A stretch of 64,000 nucleotides of DNA. It comes from Streptomyces iconiensis. GTDB taxonomy: Bacteria > Actinomycetota > Actinomycetes > Streptomycetales > Streptomycetaceae. Positions 23,301-32,000 of the stretch are shown here, in pieces. Where the stretch lies: assembly GCF_028657195.3 (NCBI RefSeq), contig NZ_JANCPR020000035.1, positions 1 through 64,000 of the forward strand, given 5' to 3'. The notes beneath the pieces are model-generated. The model saw nothing but the letters and a program-made list of their open reading frames with translations, made no database searches and had not been told where the DNA came from. Numbering within the stretch: position 1 is the stretch's first letter; each line of letters starts with the position of its first letter. The translations under genes and the position numbers were made by a program.

Positions 23301-25711
23301 AGCTGGACCCGCCGCGGGCGCCGGGCCGCAACCCGGTCTTCCAGGCCATGCTCAACTTCGACGACTCGCCGCTTTCCGAACTGCGGCTCGGGCCCGTGGC
23401 GGGCAGCTACCTCGAACGCAACAACGGCACCGCGAAGCTGGACCTGTCGGTGCTCGTGGTGCCACGCGCCGAACGGCAGCTCGGCACGCCCAGCGCCGAA
23501 CGGGACCGCAGGATCACCCTGATCTGGGAGTACAGGACCGACCTGTTCGCACCGGAGACCATCGAGCGGCTGGCCCAGGGCTACGCCGAGCTGCTCGAAG
23601 CCGCGCTCGCCGACCCCGCGAGGCCCGTCTCCGAACTGCCCGCCGGGCGGCCCGTTTCCGTGGCTGACACGGCAGCCTCCGACGGCAGCGGGACACGTAC
23701 GGGGGCCGCGCTCGGCACGCCGGCGACCGTGCCCGAACTGTTCGCCGCCGCCGTCGCCAGGGACCCCGGGGCCGTCGCGGTCACCGAACCCTCCGGCGCC
23801 GAGCTGACCTACGGCCGCCTCGACGGCGCCGCCAACCAGGTGGCGCACGCGCTCGCCGCACGCGGAGTCGGAGCCGGTGACGTCGTCGGGCTGCACCTGC
23901 CCAGGTCGGCCGCGCTCGTGGTGGCCATGCTGGGCGTGCTCAAGGCGGGCGCCGCCTATCTCCCGCTCGACGCGAACGGGCCCGCCGCGCGGCTCACCGA
24001 CGTGCTGGACGACGCCGGACCCCGACTGGTCCTGACCTCTTCCGCGCCGATCTCTTCCGCGCCGACCTCTGCCGCGCCGACCTCTGCCGCGCTCGGCTGC
24101 GACGTTCCCGTAGCGCACGACGTTCCCGTAGCGCACGGCGTCCCCGTACTGCACGGCGTCCCCGTACTGCACATGGAGGCGCCCGAGATCACCGGGGCCG
24201 CGCGTACGGACCCGGGAGTGCCGATCGCCCCCGGCGAACTCGCCTACGTCATCTACACGTCGGGCTCGACAGGGCGGCCCAAGGGTGTGTGCATTCCGCA
24301 CCAGGGCCTCGTCGACAAGTACCGGGCGTGGGAACTGGCGTACGGGCTCGACGGCCCGCGTGGCACGCATCTGCAGATGGCGTCCCCGGTGTTCGACGTG
24401 TGCACGGGCGACGTCTTCCGCGCGCTGCTCTCCGGCGGCCGGCTGGTGCTCTGCCCGCCCGACACCCTGCTCGACCCCGGCCTGCTGCTGGCCCTGATGC
24501 GGGACGAGCGGGTGGACCACGCGGAGTTCCTGCCCTCCGTGCTGCGCCTCCTGGTCGATCACGCCGAGCGCGTGGGCGAACCTCTGCCGCCCGCGCGGCT
24601 GTTCGCGGTGGGCGGCGAGGCGTGGAGCGGCGCCGATCACCGGCGCTTCCGGGCCGCAGTGCATCCTGACACGCGGATCCTCAACGTCTACGGCGTCACC
24701 GAGGCGACCGTCGGCAACACCTACCATCGGCCGACCGAGCACGACACCGGCGTGCTGCCCATCGGCTGCCCGCTGCCGGGCGTACGCGCCGCCGTACTGG
24801 ACACGGCCGGCCGGCCCGTGGCGCCTGGCGTCGTCGGAGAGATCTTCCTCGGCGGCACCGGACTCGCCCGCGGCTACCACGGCGACCCGGCGCGCACCGC
24901 CGTACGGTTCGTCCCCGACCCGGACCCCACCGTGCCGCAGGGCAGCCGCCGCTACGCCACCGGAGACCTGGGCCGCCACCGGCCGGACGGCGTCATCGAG
25001 TTCCTGGGCAGGAGCGACGACCAGGTGAAGGTGCGCGGCTTCCGGGTGGAGCCCGCCGAGATCGAACAGACACTGCGCGCGCACCCACGGGTGGCCGAGG
25101 CGGTGGTGACGGCACGCGCGGGCGCCGACGGCGTCCGGCTCGTCGCCCACTGCACAACGGTGCCGCCCGCGTCTCCGGATGCGGCCGGGTCTCCGGGAGC
25201 GGCCGGCTCTCCTGACCAGGACGTGGTGGCCGAGGAGGTCAGGGAGTGGCTCCGTGCGCGGGTGCCCGGCTATCTGGTGCCCTCCGCCTTCATGGTGCTG
25301 CCCGCACTGCCGCGTACGGCCAGCGGCAAGGTCGACAGGAACGCGCTGCCCGAACCCGTACCGGCCGACCGGGGGAGCGGCGCGGCGGGTGCCGAGCCGC
25401 GCACGGAGGCGGAGCGCTCCGTCGCGCGCATCTGGCAGCAGGTGCTCGGCGTCGAACGGGTCGGCCTGCGGGACGACTTCTTCGACCTCGGCGGGCACTC
25501 CCTGCTGGCCGTGCGCCTGGTCGCCAGGCTCCGCGCCGAACTGGACCTCGTCCTCACGGTCCGGGACCTGATCACGGAGGCCACCGTGGAGGGCGTCGTG
25601 GGCCGCGCCGCCGCGGCACCAGCCGACGGCGGACACGCGCCCGCACCGACCGCCCGTAACAGGAAGCGGGTGGACCCCATGCGGTTCGACCAGCAGGAGA
25701 GCACGGGATGA
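20312..25711 (+). CDS. NRPS, loading plus one module: A1-T1-C2-A2-T2
   Basis: 1799 residues. I take the GTG at 20312 because GGAGG ends 5 bases before it; a TTG at 20273 overlaps the previous stop but has no ribosome site. Order: A1 (P-loop [11 protein letters not shown] near 175), T1 (Ser605 in LGGTSL), C2 (HHLVHDG, 793-799), A2 (P-loop near 1315), T2 (Ser1730 in LGGHSL). There is no C domain before A1, as in a loading module. My by-eye ten-residue codes are A1 DVEDLGAMTK and A2 DVGEAGVVGK. A1 has Glu and Asp in the pocket like beta-lysine or diamino-acid domains. A2 resembles the ornithine code DVGEIGSIDK at six positions. No epimerase lies between the modules. Dap is a reasonable A1 substrate, not proven. 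Confidence 0.95.
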   Translation: MVAEAAGVPGTLPALVERWAVRTPDVCAVREGELTLTYAELDAAASRLARTLRATGVGTEDVVGVHTGRGLRLVVAVLGVLKAGAAFLALPRDLPAARLAGLAADAGATALVTVTDLRAGLPELGCPAVVLAETGLGSGTGPEPETGPGGGARPEDGASGGPLSGAGPSHAAYVIYTSGSTGTPKGVVVEHGAAAAHVRAMADRIGVVPGDEVLQMAGESFDVAVEQLFVALASGATVALRGDEPWGPAELCAELRRGRVTVADLPTALFAELVSAPGAYDLPEVFARVHTVLVGGEAFPAGALDRWRAAFASAGHAPRVGNAYGPTEAVMTATLWLTEPAAPDAAVTPGPGPGPGTAPDAAATSGAAATARSVPVGTVVAPRTVRLLDGELAPADGAGTPGEPGELYVGGPALARCYLGRPELTAARFVPDPAGPPGSRMYRTGDRMTAAPDGELTFVGRVDDQMKVSGFRIEPGEIEAALVSHPAIGQAAVTAEGDRLVGHLVSAEAGSRLPVTALRDWLGARLPGWMVPTAWAWLDRLPVTASGKIDRAALPTARSDRADAGRPYEPPRDATQRALCAVWARVLNLPEVGIHDDFFTLGGTSLLAARALADIRTELAADLPLRTLFAAPTPLELSAALAQGGAGAPTLPPVVRGEPGGTAPLSLMQRQVWVVEQISPDSSAYNAPTTLRLHGPLDLVLLERALSEIVRRHEILRTTVEERDGEPAQIVHAPYAVPVRELDLRGEPDPEAAAEEFVRTDIGVRFDIATLPLIRWTALRLAEQTWELVLVEHHLVHDGWSFALLVDELSRVYTALAEDRTPEPPAPAPRYQDFARWQRQELEGPVMRAQLDHWKRQLDGAPQHLDLPYDGPRAEHDDTRGAVHRMELPAALCARLREHSRENAATLFMTMLAGYAALLHRYSGQNEVCVGSAFGNRGVPGTAGVLGMFVNPVVLRCAVRRQGEPEPGFADLLERAREVVLDAQANQELPFMELVRELDPPRAPGRNPVFQAMLNFDDSPLSELRLGPVAGSYLERNNGTAKLDLSVLVVPRAERQLGTPSAERDRRITLIWEYRTDLFAPETIERLAQGYAELLEAALADPARPVSELPAGRPVSVADTAASDGSGTRTGAALGTPATVPELFAAAVARDPGAVAVTEPSGAELTYGRLDGAANQVAHALAARGVGAGDVVGLHLPRSAALVVAMLGVLKAGAAYLPLDANGPAARLTDVLDDAGPRLVLTSSAPISSAPTSAAPTSAALGCDVPVAHDVPVAHGVPVLHGVPVLHMEAPEITGAARTDPGVPIAPGELAYVIYTSGSTGRPKGVCIPHQGLVDKYRAWELAYGLDGPRGTHLQMASPVFDVCTGDVFRALLSGGRLVLCPPDTLLDPGLLLALMRDERVDHAEFLPSVLRLLVDHAERVGEPLPPARLFAVGGEAWSGADHRRFRAAVHPDTRILNVYGVTEATVGNTYHRPTEHDTGVLPIGCPLPGVRAAVLDTAGRPVAPGVVGEIFLGGTGLARGYHGDPARTAVRFVPDPDPTVPQGSRRYATGDLGRHRPDGVIEFLGRSDDQVKVRGFRVEPAEIEQTLRAHPRVAEAVVTARAGADGVRLVAHCTTVPPASPDAAGSPGAAGSPDQDVVAEEVREWLRARVPGYLVPSAFMVLPALPRTASGKVDRNALPEPVPADRGSGAAGAEPRTEAERSVARIWQQVLGVERVGLRDDFFDLGGHSLLAVRLVARLRAELDLVLTVRDLITEATVEGVVGRAAAAPADGGHAPAPTARNRKRVDPMRFDQQESTG
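24035..24172 (+). repeat. Two adjacent in-frame minisatellites inside A2
   Basis: Four 15-bp units (24035-24094, encoding Ser/Thr-Ser-Ala-Pro) are followed by four 18-bp units (24101-24172, encoding D/G-V-P-V-A/L-H). Both lie in the loop just before the A3 motif of A2 ([10 protein letters not shown] at about 24247). Confidence 0.92.
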
Positions 25712-28700
25712 GCGACGAAAAAACCGGGGCGGGGCAGTCCGTTGTGGCCGCCGAAGCCTCCGAGGAACAGCGCCGTCTGCTGCTGCTGGAGCAGCTGGCA
25801 GGGGACACGGCGCTCTACAACGTCCACTTCGGCTTCCGCTGGCACGGGGAGGTCTCGGCCGGCCTGCTGGAGGCGGCGCTCGCCGCCGTGGTCGCCCGGC
25901 ACGAGGTGCTGCGCACCACGTTCAGGTCCCTCGAAGGAGAGCCGCAGCAGATCATCGCGGAGCGGGGTACGGCACGGCTGGTGCGTACGGTGCGCGAGGG
26001 CGTACCGGAGGAGGAGCGCCCGCACGAGGCGCTGCGGCTGGCGGGCGCGCACGCGCGTGCTCCCTTCGACCTGGCCCGGGGGCCGCTGCTGCGGGCCGAG
26101 CTGGTGTCGTTCGCCGCGGACGACCACGCCTTCCTGCTGACGCTGCACCACACGGTGTTCGACGGCTGGTCGGCCGGTGTGCTCTTCGACGAGCTGTCCG
26201 AGCTGTACGCGGCGGGCGCCGAGGACAGGCAGGCACGGCTGGAGCCGCTTCCTCTCCAGTACTCCGACTTCGGGGACTGGCAGCGCGAACTGCTGGAGTC
26301 CGGGGCCTGGGACGGGCAGTCCGACTATTGGGCACGGCGCCTCGGCGAGGCTCCGGCGGCGGCCGAACTCCCCGCCGACAGGGCCCGGCCCGCGAAGCGC
26401 AGCTTCCAGGGAGAGCTTGTCGAACTGGCGCTCCCCGCCGCCGTCGGGTCCGCCGTTGACGCGGTGTGCCGCAGCCACCGCTGCACCCGCTTCGGCGTGC
26501 TGTTCGCCGCTTTCGCCGCTCTGCTGCACCGGTTCACCGGGGCGGACGACCTGGTGGTCGGCACCGTCGACGCAGGGCGCGGCAGGCCCGAACTGGAGCC
26601 GCTGATCGGCCTGTTCACCAACACCCTCGCGCTCCGCGTGCCGGTGCGCGGAACCGAGTCGTTCGCCGAACTGCTCGACACCGTGCGTACCTGTGTCGCC
26701 GAGGCGCAGTCGCACCGCGATGTGCCCTTCGCCCGCGTCGTGCGGCGGGTGAGCCCGGCACGCTCACACAGCCACAACCCGCTGTTCCCGTTCATGTTCG
26801 ACGTACAGCCGGGAGGGGCCGACAGGCTGCGGCTGCCCGGAGTGCGCAGCGCGCCGCTGCGCGTGCGGGACCGCCGCGTCTCCCTGTTCGACCTGTCACT
26901 GTCCGTCGAGACCGGCACCGAAGGCACCCGCCTGGTCGCGGAGTTCGCCACCGACCTGTTCGACCGCGCCACGGTCACCCAACTGCTCGGCTCCTACCGC
27001 ACGCTGCTGGCCGCACTGCTGGCAGCGCCCGACCGCGCCGTGGGCGAGGTACCGCTGCTCACGCCCGAGCTGCGGACGGCGCTGCTGGTCAGGCACGAAC
27101 GCGCCGTCGGTACGCCGCAGGTGCCGCCCGTCACCGAACTGCTCGCACGCCGGCTGCGCGAGGGAGGCGCGGCACCCGCCGTCATCGGCGCCGACGGCGC
27201 GGCCCTCAGCTACGCGCGGCTGGACATCTGGTCGGCGGCCGTCGCGTCGGCGCTCACCCGTGCGGGCACGGCGCCGGGCGACACCGTCGCGCTGTACCTC
27301 CCGCGCTCGGCGGGTGCCGTCGCCGCGATCCTCGGGACCCTGCGGGCCGGCGCGAGCTATCTGCCCCTGGACCCGGCGCAGCCCCGCTCCCGTACCGAGG
27401 CGATCCTCGCCGCCGCACGGCCGGCCGCCGTGCTGGCACCGCACGGCGCGCTGGACGGGCTCGACACCGGCACCGCCGTGCCCGTCGCCCTGCCGCCCGA
27501 GCGCGGAGAGGCCCCCTCGGGCCCCGTGCCCTGGTACTCCGCGCACCGCGACGCGCTCGCCTACACGCTGTTCACCTCCGGCTCGACCGGCACCCCCAAG
27601 GGGGTCATGGTCACCAGGGGCGGGCTCGACACCTACGTCGCGGCAGACCTGGACGTCTACCGGCTCACGCCTGCCGACCGCGTCCTGATGTTCACGGAGC
27701 TGACCTTCGACGTCAGCGCCGAGGAACTCTTCCCCGCACTCGCGGCGGGAGCCGCACTGGTGCTGCGTACCCCGCTGATGCTGGAGACCCCGGCCGACTT
27801 CTTCGCCGAGTGCGACCGGCTCGGCGTCACCGTCACCCACCTGCCGACCGCGTGGTTCCACCAGCTCGCCGCCGGACTGGACGACGGCGTACGGCCGTCG
27901 GCGGCCCTGCGTGCGATGGCGATCGGCGGTGAGGCGCCGGGTCCCGCGCAGGTCGCACAGTGGCGGGCCGCCGTGCCGGACATGCTGCTGACCAACGTGT
28001 ACGGGCCCACCGAGACCACGATCGTCGCGACCCTCGCCACCCTCGCCGGAGGGCAGGGACAGCCGCACACCGGAGACCGGGTCCCGCTGGGCGAGCCCCT
28101 TCCTGGCGTCTCCTGCCATGTGCTCGACGGCCACCTGGAGCCCGTACCGCCGGGCGCCGTCGGCGAGTTGCACATCGGCGGCGCCGGTCTCGCGCGCGGC
28201 TACCTCGCTGACCCGGCCCGCACGGCGGCCTCGTTCGTGCCGCACCCTTTCGCGGCCGGGCAGCGGCTCTACCGCACAGGAGACCTCGTACGCCGGTGCG
28301 CCGACGGCGGCCTGGAGTACCGGGGCCGCACCGACCAGCAGGTCAAGATCCGGGGCTACCGCGTGGAGCCGGGAGAGGTGGAGGCCGCGCTGCTCGCCAT
28401 CCCCGGCGTCGTCGCCGCCGTGGTCGTCCCGCACCCCGACAGGACCAGCCTGGTCGCCTACGCCGTTCCGGCACCGGGCGCCCAACTCCCTGCTGCGGCC
28501 GAGCTGTCGGACGCGCTGGCGAACACCGTGCCGTCCTACCTCGTGCCCTCGGCCTTCGTGGAGCTGCCGGAGATCCCCCTGACCCCGCACCACAAGGTCG
28601 ACGTGGCAGCGCTGCCCGCTCCACCCGCACGCCCGGCCGCCGCGCCCCGCGCGGCACCGGCCGAAGGCGCCGAACGCGCCGTCGCCGCTGTCTGGCAGCA

Positions 28701-29052
28701 GGTGCTGGGCGTGCCCGCGCTCAGCAGGCACGACGACTTCTTCGCACTCGGCGGGCACTCGCTGCTCGCCACCCAGGTCATCAGCAGGCTGCGCCGGGAG
28801 TTCGGCACGTCGGCCCGGTTGTCCCTGCTGTTCGAGCGGCCCGTGCTCGCCGACTTCGCCGCCGGCCTCGACCACGCGTCCGCACCCTCGGGACCTGCCG
28901 CACCGGCGCTGGTGCCGCGTACGGCGCTTACGGCGCATCCGGCCGATGCGACGGCCGAGCTGACGGCCGGCCTGTCGGCCGAGGAGATCACGGCGTTGCT
29001 GGGCACCACAGGCACGCCTTTCGAGGGGCGTAAGGGACGGGGGCAGGGATGA
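25708..29052 (+). CDS. NRPS, one module: C3-A3-T3
   Basis: 1114 residues. C3 carries HHTVFDG (147-153). A3 has its P-loop [11 protein letters not shown] near 622, and T3 has Ser1018 in LGGHSL. The specificity code by eye is DVEHAGVIVK, with Glu and His in the pocket, which matches nothing I know. The A10 motif is unusual: PHHKVDVAAL where NGKVDR is normal. The catalytic lysine is kept, but the preceding Gly and following Arg are lost. The gene overlaps its neighbours by ATGA at both ends, so stoichiometric translation is expected. Confidence 0.95.
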   Translation: MSDEKTGAGQSVVAAEASEEQRRLLLLEQLAGDTALYNVHFGFRWHGEVSAGLLEAALAAVVARHEVLRTTFRSLEGEPQQIIAERGTARLVRTVREGVPEEERPHEALRLAGAHARAPFDLARGPLLRAELVSFAADDHAFLLTLHHTVFDGWSAGVLFDELSELYAAGAEDRQARLEPLPLQYSDFGDWQRELLESGAWDGQSDYWARRLGEAPAAAELPADRARPAKRSFQGELVELALPAAVGSAVDAVCRSHRCTRFGVLFAAFAALLHRFTGADDLVVGTVDAGRGRPELEPLIGLFTNTLALRVPVRGTESFAELLDTVRTCVAEAQSHRDVPFARVVRRVSPARSHSHNPLFPFMFDVQPGGADRLRLPGVRSAPLRVRDRRVSLFDLSLSVETGTEGTRLVAEFATDLFDRATVTQLLGSYRTLLAALLAAPDRAVGEVPLLTPELRTALLVRHERAVGTPQVPPVTELLARRLREGGAAPAVIGADGAALSYARLDIWSAAVASALTRAGTAPGDTVALYLPRSAGAVAAILGTLRAGASYLPLDPAQPRSRTEAILAAARPAAVLAPHGALDGLDTGTAVPVALPPERGEAPSGPVPWYSAHRDALAYTLFTSGSTGTPKGVMVTRGGLDTYVAADLDVYRLTPADRVLMFTELTFDVSAEELFPALAAGAALVLRTPLMLETPADFFAECDRLGVTVTHLPTAWFHQLAAGLDDGVRPSAALRAMAIGGEAPGPAQVAQWRAAVPDMLLTNVYGPTETTIVATLATLAGGQGQPHTGDRVPLGEPLPGVSCHVLDGHLEPVPPGAVGELHIGGAGLARGYLADPARTAASFVPHPFAAGQRLYRTGDLVRRCADGGLEYRGRTDQQVKIRGYRVEPGEVEAALLAIPGVVAAVVVPHPDRTSLVAYAVPAPGAQLPAAAELSDALANTVPSYLVPSAFVELPEIPLTPHHKVDVAALPAPPARPAAAPRAAPAEGAERAVAAVWQQVLGVPALSRHDDFFALGGHSLLATQVISRLRREFGTSARLSLLFERPVLADFAAGLDHASAPSGPAAPALVPRTALTAHPADATAELTAGLSAEEITALLGTTGTPFEGRKGRGQG

Positions 29053-32000
29053 CACGGACGCACGGAGCCGCACCCGAAGGGGAGGCGGAACCTCTCGCGG
29101 GGCGCCGCGAACTGCTGGCCAAGCGGCTGGCGGCGGGCGGTACCCGGATCTGCCCCGTATCGGCCGCGCAGCGCAGGCTGTGGTTCGAGGACCAGCTCAG
29201 GCCGGGCCGTACCGACTACACCGTGGTGTGGCCGCTGCGGCTGACCGGACGCCTGGACGTCCAGGCGCTGCGCGCCGCGCTCACCGCGCTCGTGGCACGG
29301 CACGAGGTGCTGAGGACCCGCTTCGTCGGCGTCGACGGCGAGCCGGTGCAGGTCGTCGACCCGCCCGCCACCTTCGACTGCCACCTCACCGACCTTTCTG
29401 CGGCCCCCGGTCACGCCCCTGATCCGGCCCACGGTCCGGCCCATGGTCAGGCGGCCGGTCCGGTCCTCGGACTGCCCCCGGCCACCAGGGAGGCCCCGGT
29501 CCTGGACGAGGCCCCGGTCCTGGACGAGGGGCCGGTCCTGGACGAGGGGCCGGTCCTGGACGAGGGCAGGGCCCGGGACGAGGCCACGGACGCACGGGTG
29601 CGGGAGCGGGTCGCCGCCGCCGGGGCACGTCCGTTCGATCTGGCGTCGGGGCCGCTGTTCGCCGCCGAGGTGCTGCGCGAGGACGCGCGCCGGCACGTGC
29701 TGGTGCTCGCCGCGCACCACATCGTGTTCGACGGCTGGTCCTGGGCGGTTCTGCTGAGCGACCTGTCCGCGCTCTACGAGGACTTCAGCGCGGGCGGCGA
29801 GGGCGATGTGCTCAAGCCGCTGCCCGTGCAGTACGGCGACTACGCGGTGTGGGAACGGGAGCTGCTGTCGGGCGAGACGCTGACGGACCATCTCGGCTTC
29901 TGGCGCGAGCACTTGAGCGGTGCGCCCGAAACCCTCGACCTGCCCACCGACCTCGATCCCGGGCCCGCGGGGCGCTCGGGCGCCGGCGCCCGCCGTGCGG
30001 TGTCCGTTCCCGCAGGAGCCGCCGGGCGGCTGGCCGCGCTGTGCGCCGAGGAGGGCGCGACCACGTTCATGGGCGTCCTCGCAGCCACCGGGGTCGTGCT
30101 CGGCAGGTACGGCGGCGTCGAGGACGTCGTGCTCAGCACGCTGGCCGCCAACCGTTCACAGCCCGAACTCGAAGACCTCATCGGCTTCTTCGTCAACCCG
30201 CTGCCGCTGCGCGTCGACCTCTCCGGCTCCCCGACCTTCCGCGAACTGCTCGCGCGCTGCCGCGCCACGGCCCTGGGCGCCTTCGCGCACCAGGACCTGC
30301 CGTTCGACCGGCTCATCGAGGAGCTGGCCCCCCGCCGCACCCCGGGAGTCACCCCGTACGCGCAGGTGGCGCTGGTGATGCAGAACGGGCCCGAAGAGCC
30401 CGCGACGCTGGGCGGGCTGGGGGCCGAGTCGCTGCACACCGAGGCCCGTACCGCCACCTTCGACCTCTCCCTCCAGGTGTGGCCGGCGGCCGACGGTGGC
30501 CTGGACGGCTTCGTCGAATACGCCACCGACCTGTTCGCCGAACCCACCGCGCTGCGCTTCGCCGGGCACGTCAGAAGCGTCCTGGAACAGCTGGCCGCCG
30601 AACCCGACCGCCCCATGGGCGAGTTCGCGCTGCCGACGGGCGACGAGCTGGCCACGGCGCTGGCACAGGCACGCCCCGCCCCGGCTCCCGGGGAATCCGT
30701 GCCGGCGCGGGAGCGCGCCACCCCGGCCTGCCTGCACGAGCTGGTCGCGGCTCAGGCCGCCCGTATCCCCGACGCACCGGCCGTACGCTGCGGCGACGAG
30801 ACCCTTACGTACGCGGAGCTGGACCGCGCGGCCGAGGCCGTCGCCACCCGGCTGCGCGCGGAGGGCGTCGGCACCGAGGACCTCGTCGGCGTGTGCGTGC
30901 AGCGCTCCCTGTGGTCCGTCACGGCCCTGCTCGGTGTGCTCAAGGCGGGTGCCGCCTATCTGCCGCTGGAGCCCGACAACCCGGCCGACCGGCTCGCGTA
31001 TGTGATCGCCGACTCAGGGGCGCGCACCGTTCTCGTCGAGACGGACCTGCGCGACGAGTTGCCCGCCGGCGGGTTCCGCACGGTGCTGCTCGAAGAGGCG
31101 CTGCGTACCCCGGTGGTCCCGGTGGCACAGGTGACGCCCGCGGACCCGGCGGCCTCGGCAACGTCTCCGGCCCTCGCGGCCCCTCCGGCCCCGGTGGCGC
31201 ACCGCGCGGAGGTGTCCCCTGACAACCTCGCCTACGTCATCTACACCTCGGGCTCGACCGGGCTGCCCAAGGGCGTCGCCGTCACCCACCGCGCGGCCGT
31301 CACCCGTGTCCACGAGCCCCGGTTCGTCTCGCTCACCGAACAGGACGTGATGCTGCACGCGCTGGCACTCTCGTTCGACGTCTCCGTTCTGGAGGTGTTC
31401 GGCGCGCTCACCAACGGCTGCCAGCTCGCGGTGCTGCCGGGGAAGGCGATGCCCGAACGGGTCGGCGCCTTCCTGCCCGCCTACGGGGTCACTGTCGGCT
31501 GGCTGACGGCAGCTCTCTTCCACGCCGTCGTGGACACGGCGGGTGAGGGCCTCGCGGGCATGCGCACCCTGATAGCGGGCGGCGACCAGCTCTCCACCCA
31601 CCACGTCGAACGCGCCCTCGCCCTGCTCGACCCGTCGGCGCTCCTGGTGAACGGTTACGGTCCGACCGAGGCCGCCATCTTCGCCAGCACCCACCCGATG
31701 CGGGCGAGCGGCGGAGCCCAGGGCCGCGTCCCCATCGGGGCGCCGATCCCGGACACCGAACTGTTCGTCATGGACGCCCAGTTCCAGCCCGCGCCCGTCG
31801 GTGTCCCCGGCGAGCTGTTCATCGGCGGTGACTGCCTCGCGCGCGGCTACCTCGGCCGTCCGGGGCTGACCGCCGAGCGGTTCCTGCCGCACCCGCTCGG
31901 CGGCCGTGGCGCACGTCTCTACCGCACCGGCGACCTCGTACGCCGCAGGGCGGACGGGCTGCTGGAGTTCCTCGGCCGTACCGACCACCAGGTGAAGGTG

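Noticed and set aside
24101-24172. Repeat array considered as CRISPR
   Set aside because: Units are contiguous without spacers, in frame, and inside an A domain. The same applies to 58089-58156, which is a simple intergenic repeat.
20228-25636. A 1802-codon open frame on the minus strand opposite the first NRPS gene
   Set aside because: Shadow frame from high-GC codon bias; the translation is Arg/Gly/His-rich with no domain, while the plus strand encodes clear A, T and C motifs. The same holds for the minus-strand frames at 15295-19239, 37920-44048, 46082-49378 and 49493-52480.
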